NCBI GenBank assembly: GCA_013339895.1
Contig: JABACO010000008.1
Coordinates: forward strand, 8,803,788-8,867,787
Direction of reading: 5' to 3'
Length of the DNA stretch: 64,000 bases
DNA from: Ephydatia muelleri
Taxonomy: Eukaryota > Porifera > Demospongiae > Spongillida > Spongillidae
Made by a program: the position numbers and the translations under genes. The notes under the pieces were generated by a model. It worked only from the letters and a program-made list of their open reading frames with translations, was not told where the DNA came from and made no database searches. Shown in pieces: positions 29,661-41,700 of the stretch (position 1 is its first letter; each line of letters starts with the position of its first letter).

Positions 29661-30796
29661 GAAGGAGCATTACCATGATTCAAATATATTTCTGCGCAGG
29701 TTGAGTTTCAATTCGTTGTCTATTTCTGTGAGTGTCGTTGAACCTTCAGTGACTTGTGTAGGGGTGTGGCTTAAACAGAATGCACCAATATATACTCCGG
29801 ATCCACCCTGTTTACTATCTATGTGAGGGTAGGGTAAAGGTTGTATACACTGAATTATATCCTAACCATGCAGTTCCTTCATAACATGCGATAGTAAATA
29901 AGGAGTGTGCCAGTGGCTCTTAGGTGGTATTCTCTAGATAGTGTGGTGGTGTGACAGTGTCTTTTGTCAGTTCTACTGTGGGCCTATCAATGCAGATCGT
30001 TTCTTCCTATTATTTAATGCCCGTCCCAGTGCCATTGCTCGCATACAGTGCCTCTGTCAAGAAGCACATGTGGTATTCTCTATACAGGTGAGGATTATAA
30101 TTGGAAAGCTCATCAGTGAATCTGTATAGGGTTAAGAGAAGGCAGTACAGTGACGTTTGAAGAGGATGGTGTGTTCTCATAACTAACTAGAGATGTGGTT
30201 TAAATAAAATTATTTAATTTCCTTTGGCGTTTGTAAACATTTTCCCATAGACTTCCCGTTCATAACGCGCGTGACGTGGATATTCATTAGTTCAAGTCCA
30301 GGCATGATTCATGCCATGAACCGCTCCTCCTACCTGAGGACGTGATGACTATGCAAGTGATGAAAAGCATTCAAAGTGGGAAGGGAAATCCTCGCACTAC
30401 CATTAACACATTCCCGCAGCTGCTACATTGTTGCAATATACAGCAACCAACTGTTAACACTTACGACACCAATGTTTACAACACAAACTGACAAACACAG
30501 AGCAGGGGCCACAACAGCTAATTAATTTTTATCCTAATTTATTTAGAGGTGATGGGCCCACATCACCTCAGGGGAAAAAACCTCACTTGTGAGGAAAATA
30601 CCGCTGCATGACGAACTGCTCTGAACAACAAAAATTACATAACTGCACATATTCACACAAGTTCCTCAGCAGGTGCCTTCTGCTTTCATCTGCAAAGCAC
30701 ATTCATCAAACATTATTTCACACTTCACATGAAACTCTCCATACACATACAGTTCCCAGCCATCAAACATCCACATACATGCACCAACACCGCTTC

Positions 30797-30976
30797 CTGA
30801 CTGAACACAAGCCACTGACCCCTTGGGTGAACACAAGCCACTGACCCCTTGACTGAACAAGCCACTGACCTCTTGGCTGAGCACAAGCCACTGACCCCTT
30901 GACTGAACAAGCCACTGACCTCTTGGCTGAACACAAGCTACTGACCCCTTGACTAAACACAAGTCATTGACCCCAG
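30797..30976. repeat. 20-27-bp tandem repeat (CAAGCCACTGACCCCTTG)
   Basis: About seven imperfect copies of AACACAAGCCACTGACCCCTT. The second tandem unit has only a few such copies, interleaved with a poly-C tract (32,070-32,220). Confidence 0.85.
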
Positions 30977-31603
30977 CCATTCAGTTGAACAACATCAATG
31001 TAAAGTTTCCAGCTAACACATGCACTGGCAACTTAGACTGTTCCACTCAATTATCCTTATACATACTCTTAATATTGTTAATACAATTGAAGGAGCATTA
31101 ACATGATTCAAATATCTCTGTGCAGGTTGAGTTTCAATTCATTGTCTATTTCTGTGAGTGTTGTTGAACCTTAAGTGACTTGTTTAGTAGTGTGGCTTAA
31201 ACAGAATGGGCCAATTATATATATACTCCGGATCCACCCTGTTTACTATCTATGTGCTATGCCACCATACAAGGCTCATCATGCACTGAATCTGCATAAG
31301 GTTTAGAGAAGGTAGCTCTGTTCCCAAGTACAGTGACGTTTGAAGAGGACGGTGTGTTTTCATAGCTAACTCGGGATGTGGTTTAAATAAAATTAATTGA
31401 TTTCCTTTCCGTATACGTACAGGAAGTGTTGGAGTTTGTAGACATTTTCCCATAGACTTCCCGTTCATAACGCGTGACGCGGTATTCATTAGTTCAAGTC
31501 CAGGCATGATTCATGCCATGAACCGCTCCTCCTACCTGAGGACGTGATGACTAAGCAAGTGATGGAAAGCATTCAAAGTGGGAAGGGAAATCCTCACACT
31601 CCG

Positions 31604-31642
<39 letters not shown>
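31604..31642. repeat. Poly-C tract, 39 C
   Basis: Uninterrupted C run at the position equivalent to the 36-C run at 4,208-4,243 in block A. A second run of 25 C lies at 32,088-32,112. Confidence 0.95.
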
Positions 31643-31643
<1 letters not shown>

Positions 31644-32310
31644 TGCCTTTCACCCCATGCCGATTGACAATTCTTGGTCCATAGACTAAATATAGAATCA
31701 ACTTTTACAACACTCATATGATACCCAACGTTTGTAACACAACTGACAAACACAGAGCAGGGGTCACAACAGCTAATTTGATTTTTATCCTAATTTATTT
31801 TGAGGTGATGGGCCCACACCACCTCAGGGGAAAAAACCTCACTTGTGAGGAAAAAACCCATGACGAACTGCTCTGAACAACAAAAATTACATACACTGCT
31901 GCGCATATTCACACAAGTTCCTCAGCAGGCATCTTCTGCTTTCATCTGCGTAGCACGTTTCAATCTGCTTCCCTATGAACATCATTTCAGACTTCACATG
32001 AAAATTTCCATACACATACAGCTCCCAGCCATCAGGCATCCACATGTATGCACCAACACCGCCTCCTGGCTGAACACAAGCCCCTGACCCCCCCCCCCCC
32101 CCCCCCCCCCCCAGGCTGAACATGAGCGACTGACCCCTTGGCTGAACGCATCAAGCCCCTGACCCATTGGCTGAACATGAGCAACTGACCCATTGGCTAA
32201 AAACAAGCCACTGAGACCCCAGCCATTTGGTTGAGCAACATCAGTGTAAAGATTCCAGCTTACACATGCACTGGCAACTTGTACTGTCCCTTCAATTATT
32301 CTTATATACT

Positions 32311-32687
32311 CTTGTCACATCATGTGCTGTACATGCAACCAATCACATACGGAGGGAGCATAGTTTCTGTCTAATTCACTACATTCAACTGACAGGAACG
32401 TTAATACATATAGCTCACAGCAAAAGACAAGGCATAAAATCAATTCTTGATTTCCAATTGATTTTGTGCAACTATTGTTACTTAGCTAATGGCTGTAGTG
32501 TCATTTCGACTTCGATCTTTAAATCTTTTAGTATTCCAGAGAAATTAATCCCCCACCAATAATGAGCTGAAGTTCAGTAGCCCCTCACTGTTGCTGGACA
32601 ATTCTGGTGCCTGCATGGTATTGTGCACACGTATGTCTTGTGTGCTACTGTTCAATGTGGCCAATCATGTACTAGAACAGTATTAAC
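32311..32687. other. 3' flank of gene B
   Basis: Corresponds to 4,800-5,860 beside gene A but lacks the 670-bp insertion. The reading TGCCTGCATGGTATT near 32,610 is the uninterrupted target region. No coding sequence. Confidence 0.6.
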
Positions 32688-32750
32688 TCAGCTAAGTGCG
32701 TGGGTATCCAGAACTCTACACATAACTTTGCCACATGGGTTTGTCACAAG
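32688..32750 (-). CDS. Gene B exon 7: C-terminal tail and stop
   Basis: 63-nt exon encoding LVTNPCGKVMCRVLDTHALS then TGA, after the acceptor cttgtctttag. It has the same length and stop as gene A. Confidence 0.7.
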   Translation of the reverse strand, partial: LVTNPCGKVMCRVLDTHALS

Positions 32751-35700
32751 CTAAAGACAAGGCTCCTCATTGTGGCATTCCATATATTGTGACACTTGAT
32801 TTCTACACAACTGACTCTGATATCTTGTACCTTCTCAACCTCCTAATGCACACATCATTAGCCCAACAACAAGACATCCGACTATGCATGAGCAATACTT
32901 ACATGAATTTTAGTATTCAGCTCATTGGCTAGTGTCACTTCTCCAACAGCTGGTGAGCGTAAAGCATTGATCATGATCTCCCACGTGTATGGACTAGTCC
33001 CCAGACTCCTCCATCTATCAAACACCTGCTCAAATGAATGTTTGCAGTCATCTGGTCTCCCAGCATTCTGAGCCTGTATTTCATCCAGTGTCCCTTTTGG
33101 AAGCTTCAGCTGAACTCCAACAAATCTCCACTTTGCAGGGATTACTGCAGCAACATCATTCATGAGCTCATCAAGATTAGGGGTACGGTCATCCACTTCT
33201 GGTGAAAAGGGATACCAGACATGCACATCACACTGGGCTTAAGAGGTAAATAAATTCAGTACATTCACATAAAGTCATATTATTTTAATTACATGATGAA
33301 CATCACAACTGAAAGTGAGATGATTGATGCAAGTAAGGTTAGGGATATATTTGAAGTAAACTATTATCATCATCATTTGTATCTATATTCATGGGAAAAG
33401 GTTTACTGTCTTATCATTATCAATCATAATCACAGATGAAATATGAATACAATTATTGTGATTTTGCTGGCATCAAAACATATAGAACTCCACAATATTT
33501 TTATGAACTGACATGTACAACATGAATGTTGTCTAACAATTGCAGTCTCGGGTTTCCTATTTCAACAGCACAATAAGGTAACAATGTTAACTAATGAGCT
33601 TACCAGCTTGTTTGTTTTCCTGTAACCAAAGCTCTGCATTGGCACCAAGCTCTGAAAGATAAAATGCTTTTGACGCATCTTTGGAGCACACCACCTTATT
33701 GTGTTTTAAATACTTTTCTGTAAGAATAGCCAAATGCTTATATCCTAAGATCTTGCAAGGACATAAAAAGGCAATCTGCACTCCTTCCCCACAGGCCCTA
33801 CAGGCATCAACAAGACATCTTTTGATTTCTGGACACACCTCTCTTAAAACATCAACATCACCATCAAGGTGGATTTCAATGTAGGATGCATTATCTATTA
33901 GTATGACATTGCAGCTCTTTTCAAAGCACATCTTGATGCAGTTCGAATATACACATAACAACTTGTTTCGTTTTTTTGCAAGTGTCCACTGCTTGGATGA
34001 CAGAAGTGAGGCTATGAGGAATGTGAATGATCCACACTTAAACCAACCTTTCTCGTGGTACAATGCCATTGGTGCTATGTGATCTGGACAATGAGAGAGA
34101 ATATCTTGTACTCCTTGTGGGTCTAAATTGTTCAGCAGAGTTGGCATAAAATATTCTTCACCATTTTCACATTTACTAGCAATTCTGAGGTGAACCATCA
34201 ATTCAATCAAATCCTTTAGCTCAATAATTCCTTTACTGTATACCTTTGGAGACTCAATGTGCAGGTATTCTAAAAGCTTTTCGGATATAATTCCTTCATG
34301 GTTAGCTCTGACCAGCATGCCATTAAAATGCCGTTTTCTGTCAAATGTAACAAATTTAACAATCTCAGAAATGATGTCAAGGATGCACTGTGGATTGGTG
34401 AAGACCACATTGGGAAGGATGGAGGGGTAGTACAGTATGACACTGAGGTCACAGAAGAACTGAAGGGCTGCTTTGGTGTCATCCACCATGTGAAGTCTGA
34501 TGGCCACCTGGGAACACTCTTGAAGGCTTAGAACTACAACATTTGTCTGCTTGGATAGCGCCTGAATCTCTTGATGAAAGACCAACCATCGTAGAGGAAT
34601 CTTTTGTGGATCCAGCAAATCTTTCATTGATCCAATGGCTTGGCAAAGTTCATTAGTAATTTTCCAATCATCCTCACTGGGATCCTTCACATTTAATGGA
34701 TAGATTAGCTCATTTCCATCTGCTGTAAAGTACATCAGGTGATCCTTCATTGATGGTGTGAGAAGCTCAAGTAGTTTCTCATTTTTATCAATCCTTGTCT
34801 CACCATGGCATTGGTCCTCTAGGTCTCGATGTGTACAAACTATTAGGAGCTTTGAGACTCCATCTTGGTCTACTGTCTGTGTTGCCTGTGCACAACGTTG
34901 GAGGATCTCCTTGTTGGTCAGTAAAGAGGGAGTGGAGGAGATGCAGGTACCTCTCTCATAGTACTTATCAGTGGGATGGTCACTGAGCTTGTCACATAAC
35001 CTGAGGACAAAGATGTTGAGATTGGTGTGGTGTATAAATGCAGGCAGGAGTTGATGAAACTGTGGCTGTCCTCCTGAGTCAATAAAGTACATCCAATCTA
35101 CATCACGAATAGGTTCAGCACCCTTGGTCTCAGCTATGTATGGTACCATTTTTTCCTCAACTTCTGATAGAACAGGAGGGTCAATTGTATATGAAGTGTA
35201 TTCCTTTTTACTTTTTTGTGAAAAATTCTGAGAATTAGAATGAACATCTACACTCCCCTTCAAAGTTGATTTAGTTGTGCCAACATTATTACTGACTGGA
35301 GACATAACAGAATTGACTACTGGCTTCATTTTGGAGTCTGCTGCTGTTTTATTTACAGTTCGTGCCAGCAGCTCATAAAGCTCCTTATCAGTTACACTTT
35401 CGAATGAAGAATGTTTGAGAGTGGTCTGTATTACCTGTATTGGCCTTTCCATCACTAGTGTACTATGTCTAACATCAAGAGGTGGTTGCTTATTACTCAA
35501 CAATAAACGAAGAAGGTGTGTTTTCCCAACACCAGCAGCTCCAATGATCAAAATCTTCATGATATTAGCTGAAACAAAACCATCCTTTAGTGCATTTTTA
35601 TATCTTTGAAGTGCAGCTCTTGGGTCCTCCTGAATTGTGTAGGCACCCCCTGTGATAATCAGAAGAAATTTATTTCCAGAATATAAAGCAAGCAAAGATG

Positions 35701-38700
35701 ACAACAGAATTTTTTGTGCATGGGTGCACATATGTGTGTGTGCATGTGTGTTGAATGTATCTCTCTGTGAGTCTTTGGTGAATGATTGTCAGACTTACCC
35801 ATATTCACAAATTCAATATCTCCAGAGGTCCACTTCTGAAATGTACACCAGTTGGGCTGTCAGTAAATTATATATCAGTGGGTTGTGTCACTAAACAATG
35901 ATGCTTTTAACTATTAACACTTACCAGCATTGGCCCAAGATCATTCTGAACAGCTGGATGATTCTATACAGAGCGTGTTACATAACATTAATTCATTACT
36001 TCATTTTTAAGACAAAAACTGGGTGGGCCACAAAACACATCACCAAAAGTTTTGTAAGCTTAAATCACCCATCGATCCTACTACTATGTATTACATACTG
36101 TACATGCATCCTACAGTAATGTGTACCACCACTGTGTTTTTGGTCATCTGTGTACACAGCCTCTGTACATCCTCAAACACAGATGTAGTATAGGCAGTCC
36201 GCTCCAACAGAGATAATCTCTGGTTCCAATGTAACGTGTCTATGTACAGTATTGGCAGCCAGAAGTTAAAAGTACAGCTACTCTGCCTGTATTGCTATCA
36301 CTCGTGAGAATGCAAAACACTCCACGGCCGCTCTCAGCACTTAATTACTGGGCAATTGAGCGAACAAATAAAGTTTAAAATTTACATACAGAAGAATTTG
36401 CTGACAGGCTACAAGACAGGAAAACAAAAGACCTGCAGAGCATGAAACGCAATGTGAAGAAATGTTTCAAGTTCAACTGCAAACTGTGAAAAAAGAATGC
36501 CCAAGGTTCCGTCGATTGGAATCGCGACGATGATATACACGTGGTCAAACAGGGCGCATTGCAAGAGATTGTAACAGTGGTCAGAGACAGTCAACTTCGA
36601 TCAGCAAGGTACTATTTCAAAGTCATGTCAGCAGGTACTCCAATCTACAGTATAAGCCCCATCGATGTAACACTCGTCACAACTATAAACAACTAGTTAG
36701 CAACTGTTAACGGAGTATTATGCGGCACTTACATCGATATTATGCTGTACTCATTGTTCAACGAGCTCGAGACGCATGCACTGAATGCATTAAACTTTGT
36801 TACAGCTTCTGGAGACGGCCCTTACAGTATTGGATCCTGTCGAAGCAGGTGGTTCGTTTTCAAAATCTGGAGTCATCGTTACTACACAACTTCTTAGTGG
36901 CGAAGGACCTTGTTATACATGTACGTCCAGTTAAATTGCGTCATGGTGGAACCCCAGCTGTTCTCCATTCTGCTTCTCAGTCTGATTCTACTGAAGAGGT
37001 CCTAATACAATGTGACAAATCGTTTTCAAAGGAGCTTGAATTGGACTGTAAAGACAACGGCCAGTACTGTTCCGTGTATTAAAGACACTGGTGTGTATGT
37101 GATGCCGGAGTGCATTAATGGTGCATTTGAGAAAGTCATACAGACATTATGACAGTTATTCAGAAATACTCCAACGGCATTGGCACAGCATTATACCTCT
37201 ACTTCTGGACCAGCATTAAGAGTATCACCTCATGGAATTCCAGCAGAATACAGAGATGAAGTGGAACAAGTCATCAATTTGAGAAGCAGTCCATGGATTG
37301 CCCCAGCAATGTATGTACGAAACAAAGACGAGAACATTCGGCTGTGTGTGGACTATCAAGCTCTGAATAAACAATTAGGGAAGGATGTATATCCTCTACT
37401 CTTACCAGATGAAACTCTGGCAGGCTCTATTCCATTCTTGATCTCCAATCAGGTTATTGGCAAATACGTGTCCTCCCAACTGATTACGAGAAAAAAGACT
37501 TGACTTTGTCCGGGCCTAGGTTTATTTTCAGTTTTGACGAATGCCATTTTGATTGAGTTTTACCAACTTATACAAAATCCCATTATTCCCAAAACACTAA
37601 CATAATCAAATAATGCATGCTTGTCATGATAGTTGTGGTGACCAAATAAGACATCGCTGAATTGCATCAAGAAGCATTCTGGGTTAACGTGGCTCATGAC
37701 GTAGATTAGTACTGTCGAAAATGGGGGAAGAGGGGGGGTAAGCAAATAACAAAGAATGGAAGGAGGGGCTACACGAGTCTGGGGACTAGAAAGTCAGGTA
37801 CTGGTCCCCATCGGAGTGATGTAAGAGCCATTTTTAGTAACGCGATGACGCTGCCGCAATGCGCATGCGTAACAATCAATACACGTAATCGAAACTAAAA
37901 ATTATACTAAAAGAAATATACGACAATTAACTCTATACTCATACAGGTACTTACAAAAATTTGTTGTCGTAAAGAACGTTAATTCATTGATTTAATAATT
38001 AGCTGTTTTTATGTTTTGATAAATCTTAGCTTACGAATACTATTGTAACGGTAAAAGTAGAATTTTGATATTCGATTCCTAGCCAGAGTTATGGGTCGAT
38101 GTCCGAAATTTCTGGCAATGGCCAAAAATGCCAATGCACCAAAATGCTCAATATGCCCATCGGAAGAACATGGCAGATGAACATATTGAAAGTGTTTTTT
38201 CACATACAACAATTGATACTTTGATGGGAGTTCAAAACTACTTCTCAAACTGGGCTGAAGCCACTCAGTTCATAGATCAGACAGCTGCAAGAATCATGGA
38301 TGACTTGGTGACTTTTCTGCTGAGACCATACATTCCGATCAATGTTGGGCATTTGAACGTTTGTTGTTGCATCAACCTAAGATGCCTTTGACATTAAGAA
38401 AACACACATGTCAGCATTTCACACTCAAGCCCTAAAGTTTGAAACGTCCTCTACACGTTGCTTCTTACGCACAGAGAATCGGAGTATCCGTCACAGAGTT
38501 GAAATTAAGGCTCTGAATTTTTTATTAGCCATACATTTGAACGCAATCATTACATTTGTATTGCACGTACTGGAAATTGTTTAATGAATACCATTTTCGC
38601 AGAAACGATCGCAGATATAATAATATTATTGTGATGGTTGTCTACATTACAGTTGAGTAAAATTGTATTCTTGAATTTGGATTGTTACACAGGCAATGAA

Positions 38701-41700
38701 GATAGTTCATGCTTACTGTTGCAACATGAGCAAGATTTTCTATTTCTTTCCAGCACGATTTGAGGCTGTGTTATTTTGGACCTACAAATCAGCAATATTG
38801 CATGGTGTCTGTTACAAAAAGTGTTCTTAGTTTCTCAGGAACAGCAAAGCAACAGTTGGTCACAGAGGAGTGTCTGTGCCTGGAAACTCATTTAATAATT
38901 ACAACTACATGCACACTTATGTAGCTGATAGCTTTATTACTTTTTTCGCAAGGAGAAATGTCACATCATTTGAGACGAAGTAATTTAGGACAAGGAGAGC
39001 AGGTTTGTAACTTTACTTGATATCAACAAAAGATGTAGAGCGCATTTCAGTTGTTCAGTACTGCCTCTATGCCTCTGATGATCTATACATTTACACAGAT
39101 GACTGTCATTTTCCAAGCTGCCAAACTAAAGCACTTGTCTAAAGCTATTTGCATTTGCCATTTAATATCCATTCAGAACAGTTTAAAAAGAGAGCAATCA
39201 CAGGAATGATTCATAAAGTAAGAAGTAAATTAAGATCCTTTGCATGGGCTACTACAGTATCAGGCACAGTAGTGGACCAGAAATACAATCTTGACGAACT
39301 CCAGTCCCTTAGTGACACTGACTGGTATAGGGATATTTGCAAAGGAGTATGTACCACAAGAAACTTAGCATCAATTATAGTGGGTTCAGCTAGTTTTGAG
39401 TATTATGGCACTGCTTTAGGTATTGTCAAAGATGACCATCATAACTTCAGTTAAAGCTTAGTCCTGGAATCATTCACTACATAAGAGAAAGATAATACTG
39501 AATATTCCTTTCCATTAGGGGATTTACCCACTGAAAGCGAAGTGACAATAGTAGTAGGAAATATATTCCTCAAAACCTAAGGTGGGTTAGTTTATGTATG
39601 CTGAATCATTTATGTATGTAAAAGTAACATCGTAGCTGAGAATGTTAGCACATGACAGACAATAGCCTTGTGATATTGTTAGTAGTATAGGCCGAATGAT
39701 TTGACTTAACAAACAAAAAACCTTTGGAACTAAGTAAGCTATGATTACACAACTCTGCATCATTGCTTCCAGCTTTCCCTAAATGTAACTGCTGTGTTTG
39801 ATCAGGTATTTGAATTGCAGATTTTGGTCCTCAAAGTTTGAAATGTTAGCTTCTCACGTACAACTATTTACCTATTGATCTTACTTGAAGCTGATGAAAG
39901 TTTTGGAGAAAATATGTTACGATTTTCTGTGTGCACATCAAATAACTAATGACTGATTTGGCTTTCTTTCTAGACATACATGTAGTGCCTGCCTAGTACT
40001 TCATTCTATATATTGCATACATACATAGTTGAAGTTGAATTACTAATGACAAGAAAGTGACAAGTACATGGCATTTAGACTTTTGGAAATTTGGATTTTG
40101 GATTTCACATTGGAAAGCAGTGCAATTCAGTCACACTTCGGTTCATCAGTCTTATACATTTGGTGGCCTAGCTATTACACAAATGGGTCATTCTTTTTTA
40201 TGGTTGTGATGTTTCTAAGATTTAATTTGCCCATTGAAATGCATGTACTGTATGCATATACATGTATGTATGTGCTCGTGCTCATGGGAATATCCATTGA
40301 TTTTACTGAGAAAATGCTCTAGGAAAGTACTATGTCTGAAAGATTGGTCATTTCTTATCAATAGGTAAGAAAATTATATAAAGGATTTACCAAAACACAC
40401 TCCTAAAGTCACACATCATATTCAAACATAAGTCTAATACGTCAGTAGCCGTGTATTCTGTAGTGCAAAACTGACATGTCAAAACTCTGAGGGCTGTGAA
40501 TTCAAAATGTTGAATTCAAGTATGCAATCAGGCATGTTAGGTAAGGCCAAATACACAGCAACACAAACTTTGACATCCTGAATTACTTCTGAAGTTAAAT
40601 TCGTTTGTTAAGGCATAACATATTGTCCTGCGCTATGCCGAATGTCAGAAGGCCGTTTTCCATCACATAAAAGCCAATGGATTCACAGCTATGACATCCA
40701 TAATCATTGAAAATTGCACACCTCTAGTAAATATTTACCCATACTCACCCATTCCAGTTCAATCCCATTTCGGTTTTGAGGAATATATCGTTTCGTTCTT
40801 GCATCCAAATTAATATGGCTTTCAGCCGGTAAACCCTAATGACAAAATAAATGTAAACTTCAAATTCACTATTATATAGCTCTCTCTTACATAATGAATA
40901 ACTCCAGGACTAATTCCAATCCTCTCTTTCAAATAGTTGATCACAGGTTGATTGTTGCAGGTGGTTGCCATATCAAGAGGTGTATGACCATAGATGTCCT
41001 TGCAAGACAGGTCACATCCATGTTTCTCTACAAGATACGACACCATTGCAAGGCCACAGACAGCTTCACAGGCATAGTGAAGCAGAGTACTTTCACCACT
41101 ACCTAAACACTGTGGAGTACACTTCCTTTCCTCAATCAAGTACTTGAGAGTGTCGATTCCATCTCCGTAAATAGCCAGATGTAGTGGAGTGTCTCCACGA
41201 TCATCCTTACCTAAGGGGTCACATCCGTGCTTATCCACCAGGTACTTGACCATGGCTAGATTCCCATTAATTTCACAAGCACAATGTAATGGTGATCTAC
41301 CCACTCGACCTGGACATACTGGACTGCACTTCCTTTCTTCAATCAGGTATATCAGGATGTCTTGGCTACCTGAGAATGCAGCCACATGGAGTGGAGAGTC
41401 TCGATTATCATCCTTCAGAGAGGGGTCACATCCATGCTTCTCCACCAGGTACTTCACCATAGCTAGATTCCCATTCTTCAGACAAGCCTGATGTAATGTT
41501 AATCTACCCCATCGACCTGGACATCCCGGACTGCACTTCCTTTCTTCAATCAGGTACATCAGGATGTCTAGGCTACCTGACATTGCAGCCACATGGAGTG
41601 GAGTGTCTCCATTATCATCCTTCCCTAAGGGGTCACATCCATGCTTCTCCACCAGGTACTTTACCATGGCTAGATTCCCATTCTTTACACAAGCCACATG

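Larger units (their letters stand above)
29661..32310. repeat. Two tandem copies of a 1.2-1.4-kb unit
   Basis: GAAGGAGCATTA(C/A)CATGATTC begins the unit at 29,661 and again at 31,089. Colinearity continues through TACTCCGGATCCACCCTG, CCCGTTCATAACGCG and the GAGGTGATGGGCCCACA block, to about 31,068 and 32,310. The second copy carries poly-C tracts at 31,604-31,642 and 32,088-32,112. It forms the left part of duplicated block B. Confidence 0.75.
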
